A stretch of DNA of 32,350 nt from Clostridiales bacterium (GCA_029007785.1 JAQXIM010000129.1:1-32350), one strand, 5' to 3'. Numbered from the stretch's first letter, positions 1-9,876 are shown. The notes: generated by a model from the sequence alone, not told the origin. Numbers and translations are program-made.

Positions 1-529
1 CCCGCATACTCTTGGCTCCGCTTCTCACACCGCCTGCACTTCGATAATCCCCGACGACAGCAGACAGCTGCGTCACATCATTTCCATAGGGTGTATTCGT
101 CCAGGTCAGGGTACCGGATTCAAAACCGCCGTTTTTCAAAAGATTGACTCCGTGCAGTCCCGTGACCACATCGGCCGTGACCCGGTTTTCTTTCCCGGAA
201 TTGGAATATGCCGATGCCGTCAGATGTACCATCTTCGTAAGCTGATTGGACGAGGAGTTTGCCGCAGGATACCATCCATTGGAATCGGAATAAGCTTTTC
301 TGTTATACAGGAGACAGACCCGATTCCCGTTGGCATCCTTGATCTCCGCCAGATAACCATGGGGGAAAATCTTTTCTCCTCTCACCTCATCTTTCATGGT
401 ATAGATATCGCTGCTTTTGGTGATCTTCAGATTCAGACCAAAGGGCAGAACACGGCCCCGACTGTTCACCAGATTCTTTTCCACGGTCAGCTGGAGACAT
501 ATCCTTTCCAATGAAAGCCGATCCGCCAT
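1..529 (-). CDS. RHS-repeat / carbohydrate-binding-like protein, partial, probably a 5'-truncated remnant
   Basis: An open frame of 176 codons on the minus strand continues off the left edge. It reads an RHS/YD-like stretch (GYLAEIKDANGNRVCLLYN) followed by a jellyroll carbohydrate-binding-type opening (NLLKNGGFESGTLTW, then GVRSGAKSMR), a combination seen in large wall-associated RHS proteins of Firmicutes. The first ATG lies 15 bases past a strong terminator hairpin, has no convincing ribosome site and encodes no signal peptide. The frame is open only back to a TAG at 572-574. This suggests the visible part is an internal piece of a once larger gene that lost its 5' end, or a silent cassette. 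The true C terminus is outside the window. The family call is by motif only. Confidence 0.5.
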   Translation of the reverse strand, partial: MADRLSLERICLQLTVEKNLVNSRGRVLPFGLNLKITKSSDIYTMKDEVRGEKIFPHGYLAEIKDANGNRVCLLYNRKAYSDSNGWYPAANSSSNQLTKMVHLTASAYSNSGKENRVTADVVTGLHGVNLLKNGGFESGTLTWTNTPYGNDVTQLSAVVGDYRSAGGVRSGAKSMR

Positions 530-543
530 CTTTTCTGCACACA

Positions 544-605
544 AAAAGAGCAGTTCTGTCCGGATCACTTTCTAACACAAGTGTCTTTACCAGAACTGCT
601 CTTTT
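544..605 (-). terminator. Perfect 15-bp inverted repeat, terminator downstream of lysA
   Basis: AAAAGAGCAGTTCTG at 544-558 pairs perfectly with CAGAACTGCTCTTTT at 591-605. The 32-base loop holds a small nested ACAC/GTGT hairpin. Read on the minus strand the stem ends in CTGCTCTTTTTGT, a usable U-run, so it probably ends the rhomboid-lysA transcript. On the plus strand it also ends in CTTTTATTTG, so it may work both ways. A second, imperfect hairpin (629-667, arms ACATAAA/TTTATGT) sits directly after the lysA stop but lacks a U-run. Confidence 0.7.
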
Positions 606-672
606 ATTTGATTTTTTATTGCTGACAGAACATAAATGGAATCGACAATCTATGGATTCACTTTATGTTGTA

Positions 673-1947
673 TTAGTCGTTATACTTTACATCCTTCAAA
701 ATATCGCAGAAATCAAAGGTAGCGAACAGATCTCTTGCCGTCTCTGCACGACGGATCATCTTAGCCGTTCCGTCTTCCTGAAGCAGAATCTCTGCATGAC
801 GAACTTTTCCGTTATAGTTATAACCCATAGCATAGCCGTGAGCTCCTGCATCATGGATAAACAGAAGATCTCCGATTTCAATCTCAGGCAGAGCACGATC
901 TTTTGCGAACTTATCGCTGTTTTCACACAGGGAACCTGTTACATCGTATACATGATCACAGGGCTGATCTTCTTTTCCCATAACGGTGATATGATGATAA
1001 GCATCATAGATGGCCGGACGCATCAGATCTGCTGCGCAGGCATCGCATCCGATATATTCTTTATAGGTATGCTTCTGATGAACCGCTTTGGTAACCAGTC
1101 CGCCGTAAGGTCCCAGCATGAAACGTCCCATTTCCGTGTAAATAGCTACATCGCCCAGGCCGGCAGGAACAAGGATCTCTTCGAAGACTTGACGAACACC
1201 TTCTCCGATGACAGCAATATCATTGGGTTCCTGTTCCGGTCTGTAAGGAATACCAACACCGCCGGACAGATTGATAAAGCTGATCGAAACACCAACTTTT
1301 TCCTTCAGGTCTACAGCCAGCTGGAAAAGAACTTTGGCCAGAGCCGGATAGTATTCATTGGTCACGGTATTGCTGGCAAGGAATGCATGAATACCAAACT
1401 TCTTTGCACCTTTTTCTTTCAGGATGCGGAAACCTTCAAAAATCTGCTCCGTAGTAAAACCATACTTGGCATCACCGGGGTTGTCCATGATTCCGTTGCT
1501 CATCTTGAAAACTCCGCCGGGATTGTAACGGCAGCTGATGGTTTCGGGGATACCGCAGGTTTTCTCCAGGAAATCAATATGAGTAAAATCGTCAAGATTG
1601 ATGATGGCATTCAGTTCTCTTGCCTTCACAAATTCCTCTGCGGGAGTTGCATTGGAAGAAAACATAATTTCGCTTCCGGTAATTCCGCAGGCCTCGGAAA
1701 GCATCAGTTCTGTCATAGAAGAGCAGTCGCAGCCGCAGCCTTCTTCATGAAGAAGCTTCAGAATAAAGGGATTGGGAGTTGCCTTTACTGCAAAGTATTC
1801 TTTGAACCCGGGATTCCAGGAAAACGCTTTTTTTACTTTTCTGGCGTTCTCCCGAATTCCCTTCTCATCATACAAATGAAAGGGGGTAGGAAATTCTTTT
1901 ACAATTTCATCCAACTGTTCCTTAGTTACAAAAGGTTTCTTTTCCAT
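673..1947 (-). CDS. lysA: Diaminopimelate decarboxylase
   Basis: PLP-dependent decarboxylase of fold type III that converts meso-diaminopimelate to L-lysine, the last step of lysine synthesis. The 424-residue protein shows the Schiff-base lysine in YFAVKATPN (K55), a glycine-rich phosphate-binding stretch (LSGGVGIPY), the EMGRFMLGPYG segment (family EPGR) and the active-site CENSD cysteine motif, with the family GAHGYAMGYNYN near the end. The start is placed at the ATG of MEKKPF because AGAGG lies 8 bases upstream. A longer frame reaches back to 2058 but has no ribosome site and adds non-homologous sequence. It lies 121 bases after the rhomboid-like gene with only a U-less hairpin (1991-2011) between, so both probably share the promoter at 2947-2975. 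A related amino-acid decarboxylase activity cannot be excluded. Confidence 0.88.
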   Translation of the reverse strand: MEKKPFVTKEQLDEIVKEFPTPFHLYDEKGIRENARKVKKAFSWNPGFKEYFAVKATPNPFILKLLHEEGCGCDCSSMTELMLSEACGITGSEIMFSSNATPAEEFVKARELNAIINLDDFTHIDFLEKTCGIPETISCRYNPGGVFKMSNGIMDNPGDAKYGFTTEQIFEGFRILKEKGAKKFGIHAFLASNTVTNEYYPALAKVLFQLAVDLKEKVGVSISFINLSGGVGIPYRPEQEPNDIAVIGEGVRQVFEEILVPAGLGDVAIYTEMGRFMLGPYGGLVTKAVHQKHTYKEYIGCDACAADLMRPAIYDAYHHITVMGKEDQPCDHVYDVTGSLCENSDKFAKDRALPEIEIGDLLFIHDAGAHGYAMGYNYNGKVRHAEILLQEDGTAKMIRRAETARDLFATFDFCDILKDVKYND

Positions 1948-2068
1948 CTCGATACCTCTTTCCAATAAAATATAAGTTGATTCATCGTACGGGAAGAGCT
2001 TTTCTCTTCCCTCGCATAAAAATTTCCTCTGCCCGACGAAGCCCCCTACGCCCGACAAAGTGCCCGGA

Positions 2069-2896
2069 TCATGAACGAAGTTTTTCTTCCGTTACATGAA
2101 CATGGGTGTACAAATGTTCCTGACAATATTCAAAATTACCGGCACATTTGGAACAATATCTGAATTCCAGATTCGGATCGTCCTGCTCTGTTCTGCCGCA
2201 GACAGCACAGCGATGACGAGGCCCACTTCCTGTTCCTGCCTTCATCTTCTGCGTAAATTCATGACGGCGTTTCACTTGATTTACCGTCTGCACCGGTTTA
2301 CGGATTCCCACAAAGAATACCAGGAAATTCAACAGGGACATCAGAATAGCCACACGTCCCGGTCCGTTGCTTTGCAAAAACTCCAGCATAATCATAACAC
2401 CGTAAAAGACTCCCAGCCACTTAGCCTTGATGGGAATGACAAAGTACAGATAAAACTTCATATCCGGAATGGTAACAGCAAAGGCCAGCAGCATGGACAG
2501 ATACAGATTATCTGCCGTCAGGAGATAGGAAACTCCCCAGACCAGATAGATAATAATCGCTGCCAGGATATATCCAAGAATACCAATCAGAATGTAGAGA
2601 TTAAATCGAAAGGTGCCCCAGATCTGCTCCAATGTTCTGCCCAGTGAATAGTAAATAAAACTCAGCAGAACCAGCCATAACACATTATAGCTGGGCGGTG
2701 CCAAAAGAAAAGTAATCAAACGCCAAACCTGTCCATGGAGAATTGCTGCGGCATCCAACGCCAGGTAGGTGTAGTAAAAGCCCGGATTGGTCATCTCCAG
2801 CAAAAATCCGAAGGCATAAAAAATAATCATATACAGCATCAGATTATTTACGGCAAACCGGCCAAACTTTCTTTCCAGCTTATCGATAAAATTCAT
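2069..2896 (-). CDS. Rhomboid-like integral membrane protein with C-terminal zinc-finger, probably non-catalytic
   Basis: 275 residues with about six hydrophobic segments between residues 16 and 200, then a cytosolic tail. HGQVWRLITFLL and GRTLEQIWGTFRF match the conserved loop and helix of the rhomboid/derlin fold. The catalytic GxSG of helix 4 is missing (the region reads ADNLYLSMLLAF), so it is more likely a pseudoprotease or derlin-like scaffold than a peptidase. The tail has paired metal-binding cysteines (CAVC, CSKC) followed by CQEH, a small treble-clef or zinc-ribbon. A consensus sigma-A promoter lies 50 bases upstream. It is upstream of lysA on the same strand. The role is unknown; membrane protein quality control is an inference. 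Confidence 0.75.
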   Translation of the reverse strand: MNFIDKLERKFGRFAVNNLMLYMIIFYAFGFLLEMTNPGFYYTYLALDAAAILHGQVWRLITFLLAPPSYNVLWLVLLSFIYYSLGRTLEQIWGTFRFNLYILIGILGYILAAIIIYLVWGVSYLLTADNLYLSMLLAFAVTIPDMKFYLYFVIPIKAKWLGVFYGVMIMLEFLQSNGPGRVAILMSLLNFLVFFVGIRKPVQTVNQVKRRHEFTQKMKAGTGSGPRHRCAVCGRTEQDDPNLEFRYCSKCAGNFEYCQEHLYTHVHVTEEKLRS

Positions 2897-2946
2897 ATCT
2901 CTGCTTTCCTCCCATCCGATGTTTATAACAGGAAATAATCTATTTC

Positions 2947-2975
2947 ATTATAGAGAGGTTTTGTCTATTTGTCAA
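2947..2975 (-). promoter_or_regulatory. Sigma-A promoter for the rhomboid-lysA unit
   Basis: On the minus strand TTGACA (2970-2975) and TATAAT (2947-2952) are separated by exactly 17 bases, a perfect consensus pair. The expected start point is about 45 bases before the ATG at 2896. Confidence 0.85.
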
Positions 2976-3148
2976 ACATATGATATTCCTTTGTTTATTC
3001 ATGTAATATGGGAGGCAAAAGGATTTGCCGCCCATGAGATTAAGGGTTTTCTCCGTGTTTCACACTCCCGAAATTCTGATAAAATTCGAAATCCGACTTT
3101 TCTTCTTCGCGTCCGTTTTTTCGAGAAATTTCTCCCAATATTTATACT

Positions 3149-3318
3149 TTATAACTTGTTTTTCCCTGAAAAAAAAGTTATAACATATAGAGGTTTTGCA
3201 ACATCAGCAATCCGTCTTTACTGTACCGGGCGTCGTCAGAGGGATTTCTTCCCATATGACCGGGGTCCGTTTTTTATAAGTATATTTTTCATATACTTAC
3301 CTATATATATGTTATAAC
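3149..3318 (+). promoter_or_regulatory. AT-rich palindromic control region of the activase/dehydratase gene
   Basis: The 2976-3369 interval has no credible gene but holds nested inverted repeats. Hairpin 3149-3183 pairs TTATAACTT with AAGTTATAA, extended by a T5/A5 stem with a five-base loop. GTTATAACATATA (3177-3189) is repeated inverted as TATATGTTATAAC (3306-3318). TAAGTATAT/ATATACTTA forms another stem at 3277-3299. Each GTTATAAC copy covers a -10-like TATAAC: TTGTTT-17-TATAAC at 3156-3184, and an extended TGTTATAAC at 3310-3318. Promoter plus operator is the simplest reading; the regulator is unknown. Confidence 0.5.
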
Positions 3319-3369
3319 GCTTCATACCGCAGAGAGAACGATATGAAGGCAGACTTCGGAGGAATAAAC

Positions 3370-6300
3370 TTGAATACATATTACAGTTTAGGCATTGATA
3401 TTGGATCTACTACAGTAAAAGTTGCCATACTGGATCAGGAAAAGAATGTACTCTTTTCCGATTACAAACGGCACTTTGCCCATATTCAGGAAACCCTGGC
3501 CGATTTGATAACCGATGCACGCAAAGTTGTAGGTAATGTTACCCTTCATCCCATGATTACCGGCAGCGGAGGCCTTACGCTGGCCAATCATTTGGGAGTT
3601 CCTTTTGTTCAGGAAGTCGTAGCCGTTGCTACGGCCCTGACCCATTATGCCCCTCAGACCGATGTTGCCATCGAGCTGGGAGGAGAAGATGCAAAAATCA
3701 TTTACTTTACCGGCGGTATCGACCAGAGAATGAACGGAATCTGTGCCGGCGGCACCGGCTCTTTCATCGATCAGATGGCATCTCTGCTTCAGACAGATGC
3801 TTCCGGTCTGAACGAGTACGCTGCCAACTATAAAGCCATTTATCCCATTGCCGCCCGCTGCGGCGTATTCGCCAAGAGCGACATTCAGCCTCTGATTAAT
3901 GAAGGAGCCACCCGGGAAGATTTGTCTGCTTCCATTTTCCAGGCAGTGGTCAACCAGACCATCAGCGGTCTGGCCTGCGGCAAACCTATCCGAGGCAATG
4001 TTGCTTTCCTTGGAGGACCTCTCCATTTCCTTCCGGAACTTCGAAAGGCATTCATCCGGACGCTGAAGCTGACGGATGATCAGATCTACGCGCCGGAACA
4101 CTCCCACCTCTTTGCTGCTATCGGCTCTGCCATGAACAGCAAGGAAGAATCCTCGGTGGAGATTCAGACATTGATCTCCTCTCTTCGCAGCGGCATTAAC
4201 ATGGATTTTGAAGTGAAACGTCTGGATCCCCTGTTCCGCAATCAGGAGGAGTATGACGAATTCCTGAAGCGTCACGAACGTCACACGGTAAAAAAAGGAA
4301 ATCTGGCAGATTACAGCGGAAATTGCTATCTTGGAATTGACGCCGGCTCCACCACTACCAAGATTGCATTGGTATCTGAGGACGGCACTCTTCTTTACTC
4401 TTTCTATGATAATAATAACGGCAGCCCCCTGGCTACCACAATCCGGGCCATGAAGGAAATCAAGGAACAGCTTCCTTCCACTGCCCATATCGCCTACTCC
4501 TGCTCCACCGGATACGGAGAAGCTCTGCTGAAATCGGCATTGATGCTGGACGAAGGAGAAGTGGAAACCGTTTCTCATTACTATGCCGCCTCCTTCTTTG
4601 ATCCCCAGGTTGACTGTATCCTTGACATTGGCGGCCAGGATATGAAATGCATTAAAATCAAAAATAAAACGGTAGATACCATTCTTCTGAACGAAGCCTG
4701 CTCATCCGGCTGCGGTTCCTTCATTGAGAATTTTGCCAACTCTCTGAACTACAAAGTAGCGGATTTCGCTCAGGAAGCACTGTTTGCCGGCAATCCCATT
4801 GATCTGGGAACCCGCTGCACCGTATTTATGAATTCCAACGTAAAACAGGCTCAGAAGGAAGGCGCCCCCGTTTCCGATATTTCCGCCGGTCTGGCTTATT
4901 CGGTTATTAAAAACGCTTTATTTAAGGTAATCAAAATCACAGATCCTTCCGACCTGGGCACCCACGTTGTGGTTCAGGGAGGAACCTTCTATAATAATGC
5001 GGTGCTTCGCAGTTTCGAAAAAATTTCCGGCTGTGATGCAGTCCGTCCCGACATTGCCGGAATCATGGGTGCTTTCGGTGCGGCCCTCATCGCCAGAGAG
5101 CGGTGCAAAGGTCAGGCTACCACCATGCTTCCCATTGATGAAATTCTGAACCTGAAATACTCCTCCTCCCTGACACGGTGTAAAGGATGTACCAACCATT
5201 GCCTTCTGACCATCAACAAGTTCCCCGGCAATCGCCGCTACATCACCGGCAACCGCTGCGAAAAGGGACTTGGCATGGAAAAGGCATCGGAACATGTTCC
5301 CAACCTGTTCCAGTACAAATTTGACCGGATGTTCCAGTATGAACCTCTGAAGGAAGAGGAAGCACCGCGGGGCACCATTGGTATTCCCCGTGTCCTGAAT
5401 ATGTATGAAAATTATCCCTTCTGGGCGGTTTTCTTCCGGGAACTGGGATTCCGTGTTGTTCTTTCTCCGATTTCCACCAGAAAGCTGTATGAGCTGGGCA
5501 TGGAATCCATCCCCAGTGAATCGGAATGCTATCCGGCCAAGCTTGCCCACGGTCACGTTCAGTACCTTTTAGATCAGGGTATCCGGGATATTTTCTACCC
5601 CTGCGTTTTCTATGAAAGAATCGAAAACCCTCAGTCCCAGAACCACTACAACTGCCCCATCGTTGTTACATATCCGGAAAATATCAAGAACAATCTGGAG
5701 GACATTACCAGGGAAAACATCCATTTCATGCGTCCTTTCCTGGCTCTGACCAGCGAGCAGACCGTGGTAGACCGACTGGTTCTGGTGTTCGATGAGCATT
5801 ACCATATTCCGGAAGACGAAGTCCGCAAAGCCGGTCATCTGGCCTGGGAAGAACTTTTGGCTGCCAAAGCCGATCTTCAGAAAAAGGGTGAGGAAACCAT
5901 TCAATGGCTGGAGGAGAACCATCGTCATGGTATTGTTTTGGCCGGACGCCCTTACCACATTGATCCGGAAATCAACCATGGTATTCCGGAAATGATCAAC
6001 AGTTACGGTATTGCGGTTCTTACAGAAGATTCCATTTCCCACCTGGCTCATCCGGATGTTCCTCTGCGGGCTACGGATCAGTGGATGTACCATTCCCGTC
6101 TGTATGCAGCTGCCGAATATGTAAAAACCACAGAACTCCTGGATTTGATTCAGCTGAATTCCTTCGGATGCGGCCTGGACGCCGTAACAACGGATCAGGT
6201 TAATGAAATTCTGACGGATTCCGGTAAAATCTATACCGTACTGAAAATCGACGAAGTGAATAATCTGGGTGCAGCCCGTATCCGTATCCGTTCTCTGATT

Positions 6301-7644
6301 TCCGCTCTGCGAATCCGTGAGGAACATCCCACAGAACGAAAACTGGTATCCTCGGCGTACCATCGTGCCGAATTTACGAAAGAAATGAAGAAGGACAACT
6401 ACACCATCCTGTGTCCTCAGATGTCCCCCATCCATTTCGATCTTCTGCAGCCCACTCTGAACCGGTACGGCTACAACATTGTAGTTCTTCAGAACGATAA
6501 CAGAACTGCCATTGACACCGGTCTGAAATATGTAAATAACGATGCCTGCTTCCCGTCCCTCATCGTAGTAGGACAGGTAATGGATGCTATTTTATCCGGT
6601 AAATATGATACAGACCATCTGGCTGTCATCATGACCCAGACCGGCGGAGGATGCCGGGCCTCCAACTATGTGGGCTTCATCCGCAGAGCTCTGGAAAAGA
6701 AAAACCTGGGCCATATTCCGGTTATCTCCCTGAATGTGAACGGTATGGAAACCAACCCCGGTTTCTCCTATTCCGTTCCCATGGTCATCCGAGCCATGCA
6801 GGCCATCATTTACGGAGATGTTCTGATGCGTGTCGTTTACCGCACCCGCCCCTATGAACTGGTTCCCGGTTCTGCCAATGAGCTCCATGAGAAATGGAAA
6901 AAGAAATGCATTGAAGATCTGACGAAAAAAGGTCTTGGCATGAAAGCTTACAAGAGAAATCTTCGTGCCATGATTCAAGACTTTGATCAGCTTCCTCTCC
7001 AGCCAGGACTGAAGAAACCCCGGGTCGGCATCGTGGGAGAAATCCTGGTAAAATTCCTTCCTCTGGCTAATAACCATCTGGTAGATCTGCTGGAAAGAGA
7101 AGGTGCCGAAGCCGTTGTTCCCGATCTTCTTGATTTCCTGAATTACTGCTTCTACAACAATTCCTACAAAGCAGAATTCCTTGGCGGCAAAAAAAGCACC
7201 GCATGGATCAGCCAGAGAGGTATTGATTTCCTGAATTATATGAGAAAAGAAGCCTGTCAGGCTCTGGCCGAAAGCCAGCGTTTTGAACCTCCGGCAAACA
7301 TTGCCGATCTGGCAGAGTACGCCAAACCTTTCGTATCTCTGGGCAACCAGTCCGGAGAAGGATGGTTCCTGACCGGTGAAATGATTGAGTTGATTCACGG
7401 CGGCGTTAAGAATATCGTCTGCACCCAGCCTTTTGCCTGCCTCCCTAACCATGTTGTTGGAAAAGGTGTCATCAAGAGCCTCCGAAGCAGCTTCCCCGGT
7501 GCTAACATTATCGCTGTCGATTATGATCCCGGCGCCAGCGAAGTTAACCAGCTGAATCGTATAAAACTGATGCTGTCTACTGCTCAGAAAAATCTGATCC
7601 GGGAAGAACAGGCAAATCAGATGCAGCAGGCTCAGGAATTATAA
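3370..7644 (+). CDS. Tandem acyl-CoA dehydratase activase fused to DUF2229/HgdB-like dehydratase region
   Basis: A 1,424-residue fusion. Two BadF/BcrAD/HgdC-type ATPase modules stand at about residues 5-265 and 318-580. Each has the actin-like phosphate loop ([22 protein letters not shown]) and the two cysteines that hold the dimer-bridging [4Fe-4S] cluster (C125/C164 and C444/C483; the first pair lies at nearly the HgdC positions). A CKGCTNHC cluster follows at about 603-611, then DUF2229, then a 2-hydroxyglutaryl-CoA dehydratase subunit-like C terminus ([28 protein letters not shown]). The family couples ATP hydrolysis to low-potential electron transfer for radical dehydration or related reductions. 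TTG at 3370 is preferred because GGAGG lies 7 bases upstream; an in-frame ATG at 3343 has only a weak AGAGAG. The gene is monocistronic with a terminator after it. The substrate is unknown. Confidence 0.85.
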   Translation: MNTYYSLGIDIGSTTVKVAILDQEKNVLFSDYKRHFAHIQETLADLITDARKVVGNVTLHPMITGSGGLTLANHLGVPFVQEVVAVATALTHYAPQTDVAIELGGEDAKIIYFTGGIDQRMNGICAGGTGSFIDQMASLLQTDASGLNEYAANYKAIYPIAARCGVFAKSDIQPLINEGATREDLSASIFQAVVNQTISGLACGKPIRGNVAFLGGPLHFLPELRKAFIRTLKLTDDQIYAPEHSHLFAAIGSAMNSKEESSVEIQTLISSLRSGINMDFEVKRLDPLFRNQEEYDEFLKRHERHTVKKGNLADYSGNCYLGIDAGSTTTKIALVSEDGTLLYSFYDNNNGSPLATTIRAMKEIKEQLPSTAHIAYSCSTGYGEALLKSALMLDEGEVETVSHYYAASFFDPQVDCILDIGGQDMKCIKIKNKTVDTILLNEACSSGCGSFIENFANSLNYKVADFAQEALFAGNPIDLGTRCTVFMNSNVKQAQKEGAPVSDISAGLAYSVIKNALFKVIKITDPSDLGTHVVVQGGTFYNNAVLRSFEKISGCDAVRPDIAGIMGAFGAALIARERCKGQATTMLPIDEILNLKYSSSLTRCKGCTNHCLLTINKFPGNRRYITGNRCEKGLGMEKASEHVPNLFQYKFDRMFQYEPLKEEEAPRGTIGIPRVLNMYENYPFWAVFFRELGFRVVLSPISTRKLYELGMESIPSESECYPAKLAHGHVQYLLDQGIRDIFYPCVFYERIENPQSQNHYNCPIVVTYPENIKNNLEDITRENIHFMRPFLALTSEQTVVDRLVLVFDEHYHIPEDEVRKAGHLAWEELLAAKADLQKKGEETIQWLEENHRHGIVLAGRPYHIDPEINHGIPEMINSYGIAVLTEDSISHLAHPDVPLRATDQWMYHSRLYAAAEYVKTTELLDLIQLNSFGCGLDAVTTDQVNEILTDSGKIYTVLKIDEVNNLGAARIRIRSLISALRIREEHPTERKLVSSAYHRAEFTKEMKKDNYTILCPQMSPIHFDLLQPTLNRYGYNIVVLQNDNRTAIDTGLKYVNNDACFPSLIVVGQVMDAILSGKYDTDHLAVIMTQTGGGCRASNYVGFIRRALEKKNLGHIPVISLNVNGMETNPGFSYSVPMVIRAMQAIIYGDVLMRVVYRTRPYELVPGSANELHEKWKKKCIEDLTKKGLGMKAYKRNLRAMIQDFDQLPLQPGLKKPRVGIVGEILVKFLPLANNHLVDLLEREGAEAVVPDLLDFLNYCFYNNSYKAEFLGGKKSTAWISQRGIDFLNYMRKEACQALAESQRFEPPANIADLAEYAKPFVSLGNQSGEGWFLTGEMIELIHGGVKNIVCTQPFACLPNHVVGKGVIKSLRSSFPGANIIAVDYDPGASEVNQLNRIKLMLSTAQKNLIREEQANQMQQAQEL

Positions 7645-7715
7645 GAGGTTTTTTATGAAAATCGTTTATTTCAGAAAGTCAAATTTTTGAAAGCCGAATA
7701 TCTGCACAAAAAATC

Positions 7716-7749
7716 GATCGCCCCATGCCATTGCTGGCATGGAGCGATC
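7716..7749. terminator. Bidirectional terminator between convergent genes
   Basis: A 15-bp stem with one mismatch (GATCGCCCCATGCCA against TGGCATGGAGCGATC) and a TTGC loop. Plus-strand transcripts meet TTTTGAG after it and minus-strand transcripts meet ATTTTTTG. It serves both the activase fusion and the esterase gene. Confidence 0.85.
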
Positions 7750-7788
7750 TTTTGAGTTTATGAGGAAGTTGATTCTTTGATCTTTTGA

Positions 7789-9723
7789 TTATTTGTCCAG
7801 AACTACCTCTTTGCTTCTGTAATACAGAGTATTGGTTTCCGGATCACGACGGAAATAGCTGAACCACTCATCCCAAATCATCCAGTTCTCGATAGGTCTG
7901 TGGCTGTGCGCACGTTTTCCGATTACTACCTGTTCCTGCAGCGGAACACCAGCCTTGGTTTCCCAGATAATATGGTTGTTTCTGCAGTTCTGATACTCAA
8001 AAACATCATAGTAATCCAGGTTGTAGCGGTTGCAGAAATAATGGCAGCGAACCCAGGAATCGGTTCCTTCTGTGAATGGATCAAATTTGAACATATCGAA
8101 CTCACCCATGGTAGCCATGAAAGGAACGATGCAGGATTCATCGGTCTCCTTGGGCAGGTAATACTCTGTACTGGTAGTATTAGTCAGCAGAGAAGAAGCA
8201 CCTGCACTGCCAACGGCAGTAACCATGGAAGGCAGAGCCAGACCGGCATAGATGGACATACGTCCGCCATTGGACTGACCGGTGGTGTAAACGCGGCCAG
8301 GATCTACGTTATAGTTTTCTACCATATATTCAATCAGAGCTTTTGTGAATACGATATCATCTGCATTGCCGTAATCTTCCACATTCCAGCTCATCTGAGG
8401 AACTTTCGTCTTGGATCTTGTTTTCTCAAGGCTTCCGGAAGGACATACAGAAATAAATCCTCTCTCTTCACCAACCTTCCACCAGTCACCCTGACGGGAA
8501 GCAAGCAGACCACTCTGGCCGGTTCCATGATAGAAAATAACGAGAGGCATGGGTTCTCCCTTTTCGTCATAGCTGCTGGGAAGAGCGGTATACCATTCTC
8601 TCTGATATCCGTCAATGATCTTCTCGGTACGAATGAAATGATCGTCAGCGATGGAACGGGTCAGGCTGTTGCTGTAAGGGCTTCCGGTTCCGGAGCGGGC
8701 ATACAGATTCACAAAATCGTAAGCCTCTTTGGTAATGGTATTATCAAAATAAGAAACCGGCTGTTCCAGAACACGTACGGTACCAACTTTCTGATCATAT
8801 GTAATCAGATTGGTGCTGAAAGGCTTCTGGTTGTATTCATATCCTTTTGCCAGAGCAATCTTCTTATCTACTACATCGTTGGCTTTCTTCCAGTAATTAA
8901 TGACTCTCTTGGTGCCCTTGGTACTCTTCTGGGAGATCAGGAACACGGGAACCGGAGTTTCGCCGTAAGTGAAATCCAATTCCTCTCCACGAACTGCATA
9001 CTTGGTAGCCCCGATGGTCTCCAGCTCATCATCGGTGATGTTGCTGCAGCCATCAATAACAACAGCAGCAGCACAGGACAGAGGATTCTTCATGATGTGT
9101 CTCTGCATCATTTCACCGCCGATACCGTAACCAATCCATCTCCAGTTGAAGATATCGTGGTAAACATAGGTGGTTCCGTTGAATTGAGCATAAGCTTTTG
9201 TAAAGTAATCTGCCTCAGTTTCTGCATCTTTCCATTTTTTGGATGCCGGCTCAAATACACACAATACTACTTTGTCCTTGTCGGCAATGCGGATCCAGCC
9301 GGCAGCCTGAAGGAATCTTGTGGTCTCTACGCCGTCAGGAACAGCAATAAAGTAGCAGGAAGCATCTCTTCTGCAGTTCTCAGGAACGTAAATCTTATAT
9401 GTACGGGAATCGCCGCTGGCAAGACTTACACTGCCTTCCCACATACCAACATAATAAGTACCAAACTGATCCAAAGGATCAATTTTATAATCAGGAGTTT
9501 CCGTCGGGAATGTATTTACTTTGATCTTCTTAAAACGATTCAGGATACCCATATCCAGAGGAGTTACCGTGGCAGGCCATTTGGCAGCTGCCTCAACAGA
9601 TACCGGAACAGCAGAGGCTACACTGACTGCAGCAGCACCAACAACAGCACCTTTCAGAAAAGTTCGGCGGGTAATGCCCTGTTCTGCTTTTTTCTCAACC
9701 TGGATGTTCTTTTCTTCTTGCAT
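7789..9723 (-). CDS. Tat-exported two-domain alpha/beta-hydrolase (PHB depolymerase/feruloyl esterase-like)
   Basis: A 644-residue exported protein. The N terminus has a twin-arginine signal (ITRRTFLKGAVVGAAAV, RR at 19-20) ending near an AAA site. The C-terminal module carries FYHGTGQSG (oxyanion/HG region) and the nucleophile elbow TTGQSNGGRMS (S484), with a late NNH that could supply the catalytic histidine, as in the LpqC/PHB depolymerase/feruloyl-esterase group. The N-terminal half (about residues 100-290) repeats the same layout, but the elbow reads GYGIGG, with glycine (G200) for serine, so it appears to be an inactive duplicate. The ATG at 9723 is chosen for AAAGGAG upstream; a longer frame to 9789 would spoil the signal peptide. 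Probably acts on esters outside the membrane; the substrate is unknown. Confidence 0.8.
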   Translation of the reverse strand: MQEEKNIQVEKKAEQGITRRTFLKGAVVGAAAVSVASAVPVSVEAAAKWPATVTPLDMGILNRFKKIKVNTFPTETPDYKIDPLDQFGTYYVGMWEGSVSLASGDSRTYKIYVPENCRRDASCYFIAVPDGVETTRFLQAAGWIRIADKDKVVLCVFEPASKKWKDAETEADYFTKAYAQFNGTTYVYHDIFNWRWIGYGIGGEMMQRHIMKNPLSCAAAVVIDGCSNITDDELETIGATKYAVRGEELDFTYGETPVPVFLISQKSTKGTKRVINYWKKANDVVDKKIALAKGYEYNQKPFSTNLITYDQKVGTVRVLEQPVSYFDNTITKEAYDFVNLYARSGTGSPYSNSLTRSIADDHFIRTEKIIDGYQREWYTALPSSYDEKGEPMPLVIFYHGTGQSGLLASRQGDWWKVGEERGFISVCPSGSLEKTRSKTKVPQMSWNVEDYGNADDIVFTKALIEYMVENYNVDPGRVYTTGQSNGGRMSIYAGLALPSMVTAVGSAGASSLLTNTTSTEYYLPKETDESCIVPFMATMGEFDMFKFDPFTEGTDSWVRCHYFCNRYNLDYYDVFEYQNCRNNHIIWETKAGVPLQEQVVIGKRAHSHRPIENWMIWDEWFSYFRRDPETNTLYYRSKEVVLDK

Positions 9724-9876
9724 CTCTTTTCTCCTTTCACTTTCGCCGGCCAGATTCCTTTGAAACAAATCAGCCGACACAGGAAGCATTCTTTTTTTCC
9801 CCTTGAAAGAAATACTTCCTTCTATTTATAACTGCATGAGAATCCGCTGTGCAAAAATTTCACACGGCTTAATGTC

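Noticed and set aside
511-1968. Long plus-strand frame opposite lysA
   Set aside because: Antisense shadow of a well-supported enzyme, with cysteine-rich meaningless sequence.
1991-2011. Hairpin GGGAAGAG/CTCTTCCC between the rhomboid-like gene and lysA as a terminator
   Set aside because: No U-run follows on the minus strand, so it probably does not end the transcript.
2919-3317. Plus-strand 132-codon frame upstream of the activase fusion
   Set aside because: It runs through a consensus minus-strand promoter and the palindromic region and has unlikely composition (Phe-rich).
7900-9831. Long plus-strand frame opposite the Tat esterase
   Set aside because: No start signal and no domain; the opposite strand has Tat signal and catalytic elbow.
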